A stretch of 64,000 nt of DNA from CALNYZ01 sp942490945 (lineage in GTDB: Bacteria; Pseudomonadota; Gammaproteobacteria; UBA6429; Thiohalophilaceae), in contig CALNYZ010000018.1 in assembly GCA_942490945.1 (NCBI GenBank), forward strand, positions 1,116,001-1,180,000, written 5' to 3'. The notes under the pieces were generated by a model. It was not told where the DNA came from and ran no database searches. It saw nothing but the letters and a program-made list of their open reading frames with translations. Made by a program: the position numbers and the translations under genes. Shown here in pieces: positions 34,299 through 42,798 of this stretch. Numbering within the stretch: position 1 is the stretch's first letter; each line of letters begins with the position of its first letter.

Positions 34299-34961
34299 AT
34301 GTTGAAGTCATTAAAATTATTCGCAGCCATAACCTTACTGATGAACGCATCAGCCAGCTATGCTGTGGACATACTTGTGCTGGGATTGTTCGGCAACATG
34401 GCAATTATAAAAATTGATGACAAACAACGTAAACTGAAAATTGGTGATACCAGCCCGGAAGGGATTAAACTGGTTTCTGTCGACAGTGCAGAAGCGGTGC
34501 TTGAATTCAAAAACAAACGCGAAACGTATCGCCTGGGTAGCCATAGCAGTTTTGGCGTGCATGACAGCAGCGATAGTAACAAGAACGGAAAACCACAAAT
34601 TGCCACGATTCATCAATTTGACAGCATGTTTCGTACTACCGGTTCTATAAATAAAATTCCTGTTACCTTCATGGTTGACACCGGAGCTTCCATGGTTGCC
34701 ATGAGCGCGGATACGGCACGCAAGATAGGGCTTAACTATCGCTACAAGGGTCGACCGGGCATGGCGAGCACGGCGAGTGGTACTGCCCGGATTTATAAAG
34801 TCAGTCTGGATCGGATCAAGGTCGGTGACATTATTCTACGCAATATCGAAGGCGCGGTGATAGAAGGAAACTATTCAGGAGAAGTATTGCTCGGTCGTTC
34901 CTTTCTGAAACACTGCAAAATGGTGACAGAGAATGAACGCCTGATATTGATGAAGAAGTAA
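34299..34961 (+). CDS. Secreted retropepsin-like aspartic protease (clan AA)
   Basis: A 220-residue protein with an N-terminal signal peptide. Residues 110-220 form a retropepsin-like half-protease: FMVDTGASMVAMS holds the catalytic Asp, followed by LNYRYKG, and LLGRSFLKH near the C terminus is the hydrophobic-Gly motif of the fold. This matches the TIGR02281-type clan AA proteases, which work as dimers. The N-terminal part (residues 25-85) resembles a small beta domain. Substrates are unknown. Confidence 0.85.
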   Translation: MLKSLKLFAAITLLMNASASYAVDILVLGLFGNMAIIKIDDKQRKLKIGDTSPEGIKLVSVDSAEAVLEFKNKRETYRLGSHSSFGVHDSSDSNKNGKPQIATIHQFDSMFRTTGSINKIPVTFMVDTGASMVAMSADTARKIGLNYRYKGRPGMASTASGTARIYKVSLDRIKVGDIILRNIEGAVIEGNYSGEVLLGRSFLKHCKMVTENERLILMKK

Positions 34962-34993
34962 TTGCTCACTAAGCAATTTACAAACAAAATAAA

Positions 34994-36268
34994 TCAGGGC
35001 ATCAGGCCATAAAAAGGTTGGACGTCAACCATACTTTCTGCTTCGATGTTGCCACTTTCAGCAGGTAGCACGATAAAGCAATTCGCCTCACTCATACCAC
35101 TGAGAATATGAGATGCCTGCATACCGGTTGCCGAAACAATCAATTCACCGTTTTCATTATGGCTTAACACGCCACGTTGAAAGTCGGTGCGACCCGGGCG
35201 TTTTTTCAGGTTATGTGTACAGCGTGCACGTACGGTAACGACAGGATGTGTACGCATGCCCATCATTTTATAAATGCCGGCCAGCGCAAATTCATAAAAG
35301 GTTGCCATCACGGAAACCGGGTTACCCGGCAGACCAAAAAAGAATGCCTTGTTCACCTGGCCAAACGCCAGCGGTCGGCCAGGCTTCATCGATATTTTCC
35401 AGAAATTAACCTGTCCCAGCTCGGTTAAAATTTCTTTAACATAGTCCGCATCGCCAACCGAAACGCCGCCCGAGGTGATCAACACATCGGCCTGATTGGC
35501 GCGATCCAGAAATGCCTGGCGGATTTTATCCTTGTCATCCACAATCACGCCGAGATCAATTATCTCGACATTTAATGGTGCCAGCATGCCATGCAGGGTA
35601 TAGCGGTTACTGTCGTAAATCTGGCCTTCTTCAAGTTTTGATCCAAGCGGTTTTAATTCATCCCCCGTGGAGAAAAAACAGATTCTAAGTGGCCGGAATA
35701 CTTTCACCTTTGCAACACCCAGTGATGCCAGCAAGCCCATTTGTGCAGCCTTGATGTGGGTGCCGGCTGTCAGCACAACATTACCCTGTTTGATATCTTC
35801 ACCGATATGGCGAACATTTTGTCCGGCACAGTGACCCGTTGCGATTTTTATGTTGTCTTCACTGCGTTCGGCGTGTTCCTGCATGATGACAGTGTCCGCA
35901 ACATCAGGCATTTTGGCACCCGTCATGATGCGTATGCATTCACCCGCATTCAGTTCGCCTGCATAGGGGGTGCCGGCCCAGGATGTGCCAACGACCTTCA
36001 GACTGGCGGAACCTGACTGAGGTATGTCACTGCTTAAAATTGCATAGCCGTCCATGGCTGAATTGCGATACGGCGGAACGTTCAGCGGTGAAGTTACATC
36101 TTCAGCCAGTACGTGGTTAAAGGCAGATTTTATGTCGACTGATAATGTTTCGCTGACAGGATGAATACTTGTCTGAATATGATCGATCGCCTGCTGCACA
36201 CTGAGTGCATTTGGATCGTGTTCGCTTTGTGAATCGTTCTTGCCGGGGCTGACATTTATAGGTTGCAT
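34994..36268 (-). CDS. moeA: Molybdopterin molybdenumtransferase MoeA
   Basis: A 424-residue enzyme that inserts molybdate into adenylylated molybdopterin. Motifs are PPYRNSAMDGYAI near residue 67, RIMTGAKMPDVADTVIMQE near 115, the MoCF domain ITSGGVSVGDADYV near 265 and GLPGNPVSVMATF near 318. It is followed on the same strand by mobB and mobA upstream in the order mobA-mobB-moeA of transcription. Confidence 0.96.
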   Translation of the reverse strand: MQPINVSPGKNDSQSEHDPNALSVQQAIDHIQTSIHPVSETLSVDIKSAFNHVLAEDVTSPLNVPPYRNSAMDGYAILSSDIPQSGSASLKVVGTSWAGTPYAGELNAGECIRIMTGAKMPDVADTVIMQEHAERSEDNIKIATGHCAGQNVRHIGEDIKQGNVVLTAGTHIKAAQMGLLASLGVAKVKVFRPLRICFFSTGDELKPLGSKLEEGQIYDSNRYTLHGMLAPLNVEIIDLGVIVDDKDKIRQAFLDRANQADVLITSGGVSVGDADYVKEILTELGQVNFWKISMKPGRPLAFGQVNKAFFFGLPGNPVSVMATFYEFALAGIYKMMGMRTHPVVTVRARCTHNLKKRPGRTDFQRGVLSHNENGELIVSATGMQASHILSGMSEANCFIVLPAESGNIEAESMVDVQPFYGLMP

Positions 36269-36306
36269 GATTAGGGGCTTCTTGTGATTAATTCAGAGTT
36301 GTTCTT

Positions 36307-36855
36307 TCAATGTGTATTGTCGATATATTCGAGTATGAAATCAACGATTGCATCAGGTTGATTAATATCGAATACCGTTATATTACGTGCGGTTATGTCT
36401 TGCGCTGTCATGACGTCAGTATTATCGGTGACCAGTGCAATGATATTGTCATCTTGCGGGTAAAGATAAGGCTGCCCGGTTGTCGTGCGGTTGATTTCAA
36501 TTTTATTAACCAGCGCGTGTTTAAAACCTTCAATTAAAATCAGGTCCAGCTGCGTGCTGTCCAGATCTGCAATACAGCTGGCCAGATCAGGATCAGCTTG
36601 TAATGCCGGTGTTTCGGTAATATGCGCACGTCGCTTGCGCGAGGCAATGAGGACTTGCGTGGCACCGGCGTGACGCAACCGGAAACTGTCCTTGCCGGGT
36701 ATATCGATATCGAAGTCATGATGTGCGTGTTTGATGAGCGCAATATTTTTATTCTGCCCTTTAAGCAGCGTGATAATTTTTTCTAGCAACGTGGTCTTGC
36801 CACTGCCACTAAAACCAACGAAGGCGAGAATGGGTGGCTTATGTGTTGTTAACAT
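36307..36855 (-). CDS. mobB: Molybdopterin-guanine dinucleotide biosynthesis protein MobB
   Basis: A 182-residue GTP-binding accessory protein of molybdenum cofactor synthesis. The Walker A motif is GFSGSGKT (14-21); KHAHHDFDIDIPGKDS near residue 42 and LILIEGFKHA near 110 are family signatures. Its start overlaps the end of mobA by 17 bases, so the two are coupled. Confidence 0.94.
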   Translation of the reverse strand: MLTTHKPPILAFVGFSGSGKTTLLEKIITLLKGQNKNIALIKHAHHDFDIDIPGKDSFRLRHAGATQVLIASRKRRAHITETPALQADPDLASCIADLDSTQLDLILIEGFKHALVNKIEINRTTTGQPYLYPQDDNIIALVTDNTDVMTAQDITARNITVFDINQPDAIVDFILEYIDNTH

Positions 36856-37438
36856 AGCGTTCGATATCGTCTGCTGTATTGAAGTTGATGAACATCTCGG
36901 GATAGTCAGAAAAGTCGACCTGACAAAAATCCAGTGTGGTCAGCCACTTGTGTACAGCATAACACTGACTGGCGAGAGCCAGGCTTATGGATGTACTGAC
37001 AGTGCGGTGCATCAATACAAACGTATTTTGCAAACGATCGCCACTGTGTGCCACGGCAATGTGTTTATCTTGTTTGTTGCATTCTGTGGACATACGTACA
37101 ACATAGTCGGTGGCGAGTAGAGGTGTGTCACAGGGGCAGCTGATCAGCCAGTCAGTTGCGCAATGACGCCAGCCCGCTTCAAGCCCTGCCAGAGGGCCCT
37201 TGAATTCTGTGTCGGCATCCTGCACGACCGGGAAACCATATTGCTGATAGGTTTTAATATTGTTATTGGCGCTAATCAGGATAGTCGATACTTGTTGCGT
37301 GAGTGAATCAATGCGCTGTTGGATGAGCGTTTTACCGTTCACCTCAATCAAACCTTTATCCTGCATTTGCATGCGTGAACCGCGACCGCCGGCAAGGATT
37401 AGCCCGCTTATAAGCTGATGTGGCAATGCACTCTCCAT
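36839..37438 (-). CDS. mobA: Molybdenum cofactor guanylyltransferase MobA
   Basis: An enzyme of about 199 residues that adds GMP to Mo-molybdopterin. LILAGGRGSRM is the nucleotidyltransferase signature, with DKGLIEVNGK following; the common MGGxDKGL reads MQMQDKGL. The metal site is SCPCDTPLL. ATG 37438 is used, and a GTG 18 bases upstream is possible. mobA, mobB and moeA together imply that a bis-MGD molybdoenzyme is made, but no such enzyme is in the window. Confidence 0.94.
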   Translation of the reverse strand: MESALPHQLISGLILAGGRGSRMQMQDKGLIEVNGKTLIQQRIDSLTQQVSTILISANNNIKTYQQYGFPVVQDADTEFKGPLAGLEAGWRHCATDWLISCPCDTPLLATDYVVRMSTECNKQDKHIAVAHSGDRLQNTFVLMHRTVSTSISLALASQCYAVHKWLTTLDFCQVDFSDYPEMFINFNTADDIERYVNNT

Positions 37439-37543
37439 GGGTATTGAGATAAACACATAAAATACAGTTAGTTAGCAATGATCACTATTTAGGGCACAAT
37501 TATTGCTTTTTCAAAGTAGATATTAACGCATGCGGAATAGATT

Positions 37544-37726
37544 ATGGAAATTGGTGATAGTTTAAATTCGGCACTTAGCCAGCTTGGCTCTAACATTAAC
37601 AGTTTGAAGGAGTCAGCGAATTCGATGGCGAAAGATGCTGGTATTGATACGCAAGAACAAAAAATGCGCGCAGCAGAAGCGGCGAAGGCCGCTAAATCCA
37701 GTGGCGGAGTGGATGAGATGGCATAA
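37544..37726 (+). CDS. Small hypothetical protein, 60 residues
   Basis: A small hydrophilic protein predicted to be helical: an amphipathic first half (SLNSALSQLGSNINSLKESA) and an Ala/Lys-rich second half (AAEAAKAAKSSGG). It has no membrane span or signal. GCGGA lies eight bases upstream of the ATG. Codon use resembles its neighbours. It sits alone between the divergent mobA and the convergent queG. An antisense frame covers it, but that lacks a ribosome site. I do not recognise it. Confidence 0.5.
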   Translation: MEIGDSLNSALSQLGSNINSLKESANSMAKDAGIDTQEQKMRAAEAAKAAKSSGGVDEMA

Positions 37727-37756
37727 TCAAAAGCCATTTACTGATAATTTTTTTGA

Positions 37757-38842
37757 TTACAACTTTGATTGCGACTTCGATTGTATTAAAGCCCACTCGA
37801 TGTGTTCACGTACCATGGGTGTAGCAGTTTCAAGTCTGGATTTCAGGCTCGCTGTAATCGTGGCATTTGATTGATCAGGCCTGGCAGCAAGACAGTTACC
37901 CAACGCGATGGCAAGATTACGTTGCCAGCGTTCATAACCGATGCGTCGAATGGCGCTGCCTTCGGTGTGTTGTAAAAATTCACTTTCTGTCCAGTTAAAA
38001 AGCTTCAGCAGCGTCACATCATCCAGTTGATGGCGCGGGGCAAAATCGGGTTCTGTCGTTTGTTGTGCGAAGCGATTCCAGGGACAGACTTGTTGGCAAT
38101 CATCACAGCCATAAATGCGATTGCCCATCGCAGCGCGAAATTCAACGGCAATCGCCCCCTTGTGTTCGATGGTGAGATAAGAAATGCAGCGTCGTGCGTC
38201 GAGTGTGTAAGGTGCGACAATGGCCTGCGTTGGACAAACATCGATACAGGACTGACAGGTACCACAATGGTTTTCTGCCGGGTTATCAATTGTCAGCGGC
38301 AAATCCGTATAAATTTCGCCAAGAAAAAACCATGATCCTGATTCGCGATTGAGAACATTGGTGTGTTTGCCAATCCAGCCAAGACCGGCTTTTTCGGCAA
38401 TGGGCTTTTCTAACACCGGCGCACTGTCGACAAAAATTCGATAACCAAACGATTCAACGACTTCTTCGATCTTGCCGGCCAGCACTTTCAGACGTTGCCG
38501 CATGACTTTGTGATAGTCACGGCCCAGCGCATAGCGGGATATCACGGCCTGTTCAGGTTGTTGCAACAGATTTTTGGCTAGTGAGAAATCTTCCGGATAA
38601 TAATCCATACGCACACTGATGATGCGTAAGGTGCCGGCAACAAGTTTATCTGGCTGGCTACGTTTTGTTCCATGACGCGCCATCCACTCCATGTCACCAT
38701 GAAAACCCTGTTGTAACCAGCTTTGTAAGTGCTTTTCGGCTACGCTTAGCTCTATATCGCTAATCCCGATCTGCTGAAAGCCGAGCTCTAGCGCCCACGC
38801 TTTAATGCATCCGGATAAATTTTGTAACTGAGATTGTTGCAT
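37757..38842 (-). CDS. queG: Epoxyqueuosine reductase QueG
   Basis: A 361-residue cobalamin- and 4Fe-4S-dependent enzyme for the last step of queuosine synthesis in tRNA. Two ferredoxin-like cluster motifs are visible: CGTCQSCIDVCP (near residue 193) and CDDCQQVCPWN (near 248). The N-terminal domain has SRYALGRDYHKVMR and the cobalamin-binding part. The C-terminal HEAT-like region ends near residue 355. It diverges from nnr with 53 bases between starts, as in many gammaproteobacteria. Confidence 0.96.
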   Translation of the reverse strand: MQQSQLQNLSGCIKAWALELGFQQIGISDIELSVAEKHLQSWLQQGFHGDMEWMARHGTKRSQPDKLVAGTLRIISVRMDYYPEDFSLAKNLLQQPEQAVISRYALGRDYHKVMRQRLKVLAGKIEEVVESFGYRIFVDSAPVLEKPIAEKAGLGWIGKHTNVLNRESGSWFFLGEIYTDLPLTIDNPAENHCGTCQSCIDVCPTQAIVAPYTLDARRCISYLTIEHKGAIAVEFRAAMGNRIYGCDDCQQVCPWNRFAQQTTEPDFAPRHQLDDVTLLKLFNWTESEFLQHTEGSAIRRIGYERWQRNLAIALGNCLAARPDQSNATITASLKSRLETATPMVREHIEWALIQSKSQSKL

Positions 38843-38895
38843 TCGTGTGCACTTATCTTTTACGGTTGTATGATTTAAGAGGTATCATACTTAGT

Positions 38896-40380
38896 ATGTC
38901 ACGCTTACCACAAAACCTGTACTCCGCCTCGCAAGTAAGAGAGCTGGATCGTTATGCCACGGAAGCCCTGTCGATTTCAGGCACCATACTGATGGAACGA
39001 GCAGGTGAAGCCGCACTGACTTACTTACGCCAGCACTGGCCAAACGCCAAACGCATTGCGGTGTTATGTGGCACGGGCAATAACGGTGGTGATGGTTTTG
39101 TTATCGCCCGGCTGGCGCGCGAAATTGATTTGCAAGTGGATGTCTGGCAAGTCGGTGATGCGACACATATCTCGGGTGAAGCGCTTGCCGCGCAGCAACG
39201 TATGTTCGGTTCAGGGGAGGCGGCGCAACCTTATCCGTCAACCGGCTTGCATGATTATGATGTCATCGTTGATGCATTATTGGGTACCGGTGTGAAGGGT
39301 GAGTTGAGCTCGGACTACACTGCTGCAATCAAACAAATCAATCTGAGCCGTGTGCCGGTGTTGGCAGTAGATATTCCCTCGGGTCTCGACGCCGATACGG
39401 GTATGCCGCATGGCGTGGCCGTGCATGCGAATGTAACGGTTACCTTTATTGGCATGAAACAGGGTATTGTCACGGGAGTGGGGCCGGATCAGTGTGGCCA
39501 TGTGTATTTTGATGATCTGAAAGTACCGTTAAAGTTGTATTCAATGCGCAGTCCGGCGGCGCACTGCCTGAGTTTTTCCCAGTTTAGTTCAGCGTTAAAG
39601 CCCCGATCACGGGTCGCGCACAAGGGTGATTTTGGTCATGTGCTGGTTATAGGGGGTGCGCCGGGTATGCCGGGTGCGCCACGCATGGCGGGAGAAACAG
39701 CCCTGCGTACCGGTGCAGGCATGGTCAGCATTGCTACCCATCCTGTTCATGCCGCAAGTCTCAACAGCACACGACCAGAGTTGATTTGTCATGCCGTGCA
39801 AAATGTTGATGAGTTAATCGCGTTATTTGACCGTTCGACAGTCATCGTAATCGGCCCCGGTCTGGGGATGACGTCCTGGAGCGAAGGATTTCTGGATGCC
39901 GCGATCGATTCCGGTCTGCCGTTGGTGGTCGATGCCGATGCCTTGAATCAACTCTCCGCAAAAAACCGGCGTTATGATAACTGGATACTGACGCCACATC
40001 CGGGTGAAGCCGGGCGCCTGCTAGGTATGGCGACAGGCGAAATTCAGGCTGATCGATTCAAGGCAGTCGAGGCACTCACCGAGAATTTTGGCGGTGTGGT
40101 GGTATTGAAAGGCGCAGGTACACTGATAAAAGCCGGCACGAATTTACCGGCGGTATGTCTGCATGGCAATCCCGGTATGGCCACAGCCGGCATGGGTGAT
40201 GTATTGACTGGCACGATAGCCGGGCTGCTGGCACAAGGTATGCCATTAAAGTTGGCGGCTGAACTCGGTGTCTGTCTGCATGGCGCGGCAGCGGATGAAG
40301 TCGTGAAATCGGCAGGTGAGCGGGGTCTGTTAGCGACAGATATCATTCCCTGGATTAGACGTTTGGCCAATCCGAAGTAA
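38896..40380 (+). CDS. nnr: Bifunctional NAD(P)H-hydrate epimerase / dehydratase
   Basis: A 494-residue metabolite-repair enzyme (YjeF). The N-terminal epimerase (residues 5-215) has LCGTGNNGGDGFVIAR and the Asp in VDALLGTGVKG. The C-terminal ADP-dependent dehydratase (225-490) has TPHPGEAGRLLG and the NMGDVLTG-type motif GMGDVLTGTIAG. It repairs NADHX and NADPHX. ATG 38896 fits the family start RLPQNLYSASQVRELD. It precedes tsaE, the usual order. Confidence 0.96.
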   Translation: MSRLPQNLYSASQVRELDRYATEALSISGTILMERAGEAALTYLRQHWPNAKRIAVLCGTGNNGGDGFVIARLAREIDLQVDVWQVGDATHISGEALAAQQRMFGSGEAAQPYPSTGLHDYDVIVDALLGTGVKGELSSDYTAAIKQINLSRVPVLAVDIPSGLDADTGMPHGVAVHANVTVTFIGMKQGIVTGVGPDQCGHVYFDDLKVPLKLYSMRSPAAHCLSFSQFSSALKPRSRVAHKGDFGHVLVIGGAPGMPGAPRMAGETALRTGAGMVSIATHPVHAASLNSTRPELICHAVQNVDELIALFDRSTVIVIGPGLGMTSWSEGFLDAAIDSGLPLVVDADALNQLSAKNRRYDNWILTPHPGEAGRLLGMATGEIQADRFKAVEALTENFGGVVVLKGAGTLIKAGTNLPAVCLHGNPGMATAGMGDVLTGTIAGLLAQGMPLKLAAELGVCLHGAAADEVVKSAGERGLLATDIIPWIRRLANPK

Positions 40381-40396
40381 CCTGCAAGCTTGTGCG

Positions 40397-40873
40397 ATGA
40401 TTTCACCCGACTTAACAACGCAGAATAAGACGTTCAACTTGTGTGATGAAGCCGCAACGAGTGATTTGGCCAAACGACTTGCTGGGGTAATTTCAGCACC
40501 TTGCCTGTTGTATCTTGAGGGTGACCTCGGCGCGGGCAAAACCTTCTTCGTGCGCAGCTTGTTACAGAGTCTCGGTTTTAGCGGTAAGGTGAAAAGCCCC
40601 ACCTATACCCTGATGGAACCGTATCAGATTGGATCCACTCATTATTACCATTTCGACCTATACCGTATTGCCGATCCGGAAGAACTGGAATTACTCGGCG
40701 CACGGGATGTGCTGACAGAAGATGCTGTCAGTTTTATCGAATGGCCCGAAAAAGGAACTGGGTGGCTGCCGACGCCAGATTTACGCTTAAAGTTGTCCCA
40801 TTTTAACGCTGGCCGCAAGGCAGAGCTCAGCGCCGAGTCACCACGTGGTACGACGATTTTGCACAGCTTTTGA
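40397..40873 (+). CDS. tsaE: tRNA threonylcarbamoyladenosine biosynthesis protein TsaE
   Basis: A 158-residue ATPase of the t6A machinery, working with TsaB and TsaD. Walker A is GDLGAGKT (42-49), followed by KSPTYTLMEPY and the acidic ESP-like IEWPEKG motif. It starts 17 bases after nnr. About 155 bases with AT-rich sequence separate it from the amidase gene. Confidence 0.95.
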   Translation: MISPDLTTQNKTFNLCDEAATSDLAKRLAGVISAPCLLYLEGDLGAGKTFFVRSLLQSLGFSGKVKSPTYTLMEPYQIGSTHYYHFDLYRIADPEELELLGARDVLTEDAVSFIEWPEKGTGWLPTPDLRLKLSHFNAGRKAELSAESPRGTTILHSF

Positions 40874-41028
40874 TCAATTCCGCTCAAAATCGAGACTTAT
40901 CTCAACAGCAACTTGATAATTATTTTAAATATAAGTTGTATCTTATTAAGAAATATAGAAATTTTGTTGAAATTTGTTGTGAAATTTGCCACAGTATAGA
41001 GAAGCACCGCAATTGAAGTGAGGGGTAT

Positions 41029-42369
41029 ATGCGCTGCCACACCCTAAATAGGCAAAACTTTTTACAACGGCTGTTACCATATCTGTTGGTAATGCTTTGC
41101 TTTGCCGCCTCGGTAGCGTCAGCTGCTGATGTCAAAAATGTCCGCATGTGGCCTGCGCCCGATAATACACGACTGGTATTTGATTTAAGCGGACCGGTCG
41201 AACACACCCTGTTTACGTTGCGCAATCCCGACCGTCTGGTAATTGATATCAAGCGTACGCAACTTGGTGACGCACTCAACGGCCTGGATTATTCGCAAGG
41301 TGTGGTGAAAAATATTCGCCATGCGAAACGCAAACGGCATGATGTACGCGTGGTGCTGGACCTTACCAAGAACGTACGCACCAAAAGTTTCCTGTTAAAA
41401 CCTAACCGCAATTACGGCCATCGTCTGGTTATCGATTTGCTCGATGAAACAGCGCAAAAGCCGGTCTCGGAACCAAAACAACCACGCTATAAAGACAGTC
41501 CCCGCGATATTATTGTTGCCATTGATGCCGGTCATGGTGGTGATGATCCCGGGGCAATAGGTCGCCGTGGCACACGAGAGAAAGATGTCGTGATGCAAAT
41601 TGCGCGTCAGCTTGAGTTACTGGTACGTCGTGAACGCGGCATGAAGCCGGTGATGATACGGACAGGGGATTATTATGTCGGCTTGAAAAATCGCGTCAAG
41701 ATTGCACGGCGAGCCAAGGCAGATATATTTATTTCCATCCATGCTGATGCGTTTCACAATCGTAAGGCTCATGGTACATCCGTCTTTATCGTTTCTGATA
41801 GAGGTGCCTCCAGTGAGGCCGCGCGCCTGTTAGCAGAATCGGAAAACCAGTCTGACGAAGTGGGTGGTGTTGATCTCGATGAAATCGATGATGATCTGCT
41901 AAAGCTGGTACTCGTCGATATGGTCAAGAATTCCACCATGGAAGGCAGCCATGAGGCGGCCAGTCATGTGCTCGCTAACTTAAAGCATGTTACCCACTTG
42001 CATAAACACCGTGTCGAACAGGCCGGTTTCCGTGTGCTAAAGGCACCGGGTATTCCCTCGCTACTTGTCGAGACAGCCTTTATTTCCAATCCGAGTGAAG
42101 AGAAAAAATTGCGCGATTCGCGCCATCAACAACGACTGGCCAGAGCAATCTTGCAGGGTGTGAGAAGTTACTTCAAGTCCAACCCGCCACCCGGAACAAT
42201 CCTGGCCCAGGCAGAAGAAGATATCAAGCATCAGGTAAAACGTGGTGACACATTGTCAACCATTGCCTCACGTTACCGCGTCAGCGTGACGATGCTAAAA
42301 TCCATGAATGGTCTGCAGGGCAGTCTTCTTAAAGTTGGTGAGGTACTGAGAATCCCTTACTCCGGATAA
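41029..42369 (+). CDS. N-acetylmuramoyl-L-alanine amidase (AmiB/AmiC type) with LysM
   Basis: A 446-residue periplasmic cell-division amidase. In order: signal peptide (1-35), AMIN domain (about 40-140) that targets the septum, zinc amidase_3 domain (about 160-380) with IDAGHGGDDPGA, SIHADA and VETAFISNP, and a C-terminal LysM (about 400-445, VKRGDTLSTIASRY) for peptidoglycan binding. The insert around residues 285-310 with VGGVDLDEIDDD is the regulatory helix that in AmiB/C is opened by EnvC or NlpD. GAGGGG precedes the ATG. Confidence 0.94.
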   Translation: MRCHTLNRQNFLQRLLPYLLVMLCFAASVASAADVKNVRMWPAPDNTRLVFDLSGPVEHTLFTLRNPDRLVIDIKRTQLGDALNGLDYSQGVVKNIRHAKRKRHDVRVVLDLTKNVRTKSFLLKPNRNYGHRLVIDLLDETAQKPVSEPKQPRYKDSPRDIIVAIDAGHGGDDPGAIGRRGTREKDVVMQIARQLELLVRRERGMKPVMIRTGDYYVGLKNRVKIARRAKADIFISIHADAFHNRKAHGTSVFIVSDRGASSEAARLLAESENQSDEVGGVDLDEIDDDLLKLVLVDMVKNSTMEGSHEAASHVLANLKHVTHLHKHRVEQAGFRVLKAPGIPSLLVETAFISNPSEEKKLRDSRHQQRLARAILQGVRSYFKSNPPPGTILAQAEEDIKHQVKRGDTLSTIASRYRVSVTMLKSMNGLQGSLLKVGEVLRIPYSG

Positions 42370-42383
42370 ATGCAAAGCGAAGT

Positions 42384-42752
42384 ATGGATTTATTGTTCCT
42401 GCAACTCGCTGCGCTACTCGGCCCGTATCTTGTCAGTCACTTTATTACTGTCGCTGCCATCAATTCATTAACTGATGAAGAAAAATCCAGGCTAATCGAT
42501 CAGTTTTCGTATTTTCGACTCTATGGGTTAAGCATCTTTTTTGTGCCGATGGCATTTGTCTATAATAATATACTGTACGTATCATTGTAGGTCGGTATCT
42601 TTTTTATCATTATGGCGTTGATTGCGCTCTACAAAATGCACAAAATCACCTTACCTGCAGCATTCATGCGGCGTTATTATTTGTTCAGGACATTTATTCT
42701 GTCAGGCGTATTACTCTATTCCATACCGTTGTGGATAAAATACAGCAAATAA
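42384..42752 (+). pseudogene. Small membrane protein gene interrupted by an in-frame amber codon
   Basis: From ATG 42384 the frame codes 68 residues and meets TAG at 42588-42590. The same frame then continues without interruption for 53 more codons to TAA at 42750-42752. The second part (VGIFFIIMALIALYK, then FRTFILSGVLLYSIPLW) continues the hydrophobic pattern of the first (LYGLSIFFVPMAFVYNN), so the whole reads as one 121-residue, roughly four-helix protein. It may be a young pseudogene, a readthrough gene or a sequencing error. Family not recognised. Confidence 0.6.
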
Positions 42753-42798
42753 GTAGTCAGGCATTTAGCTGATTGTCCGTTTACGGTAAGCTCTCTGC

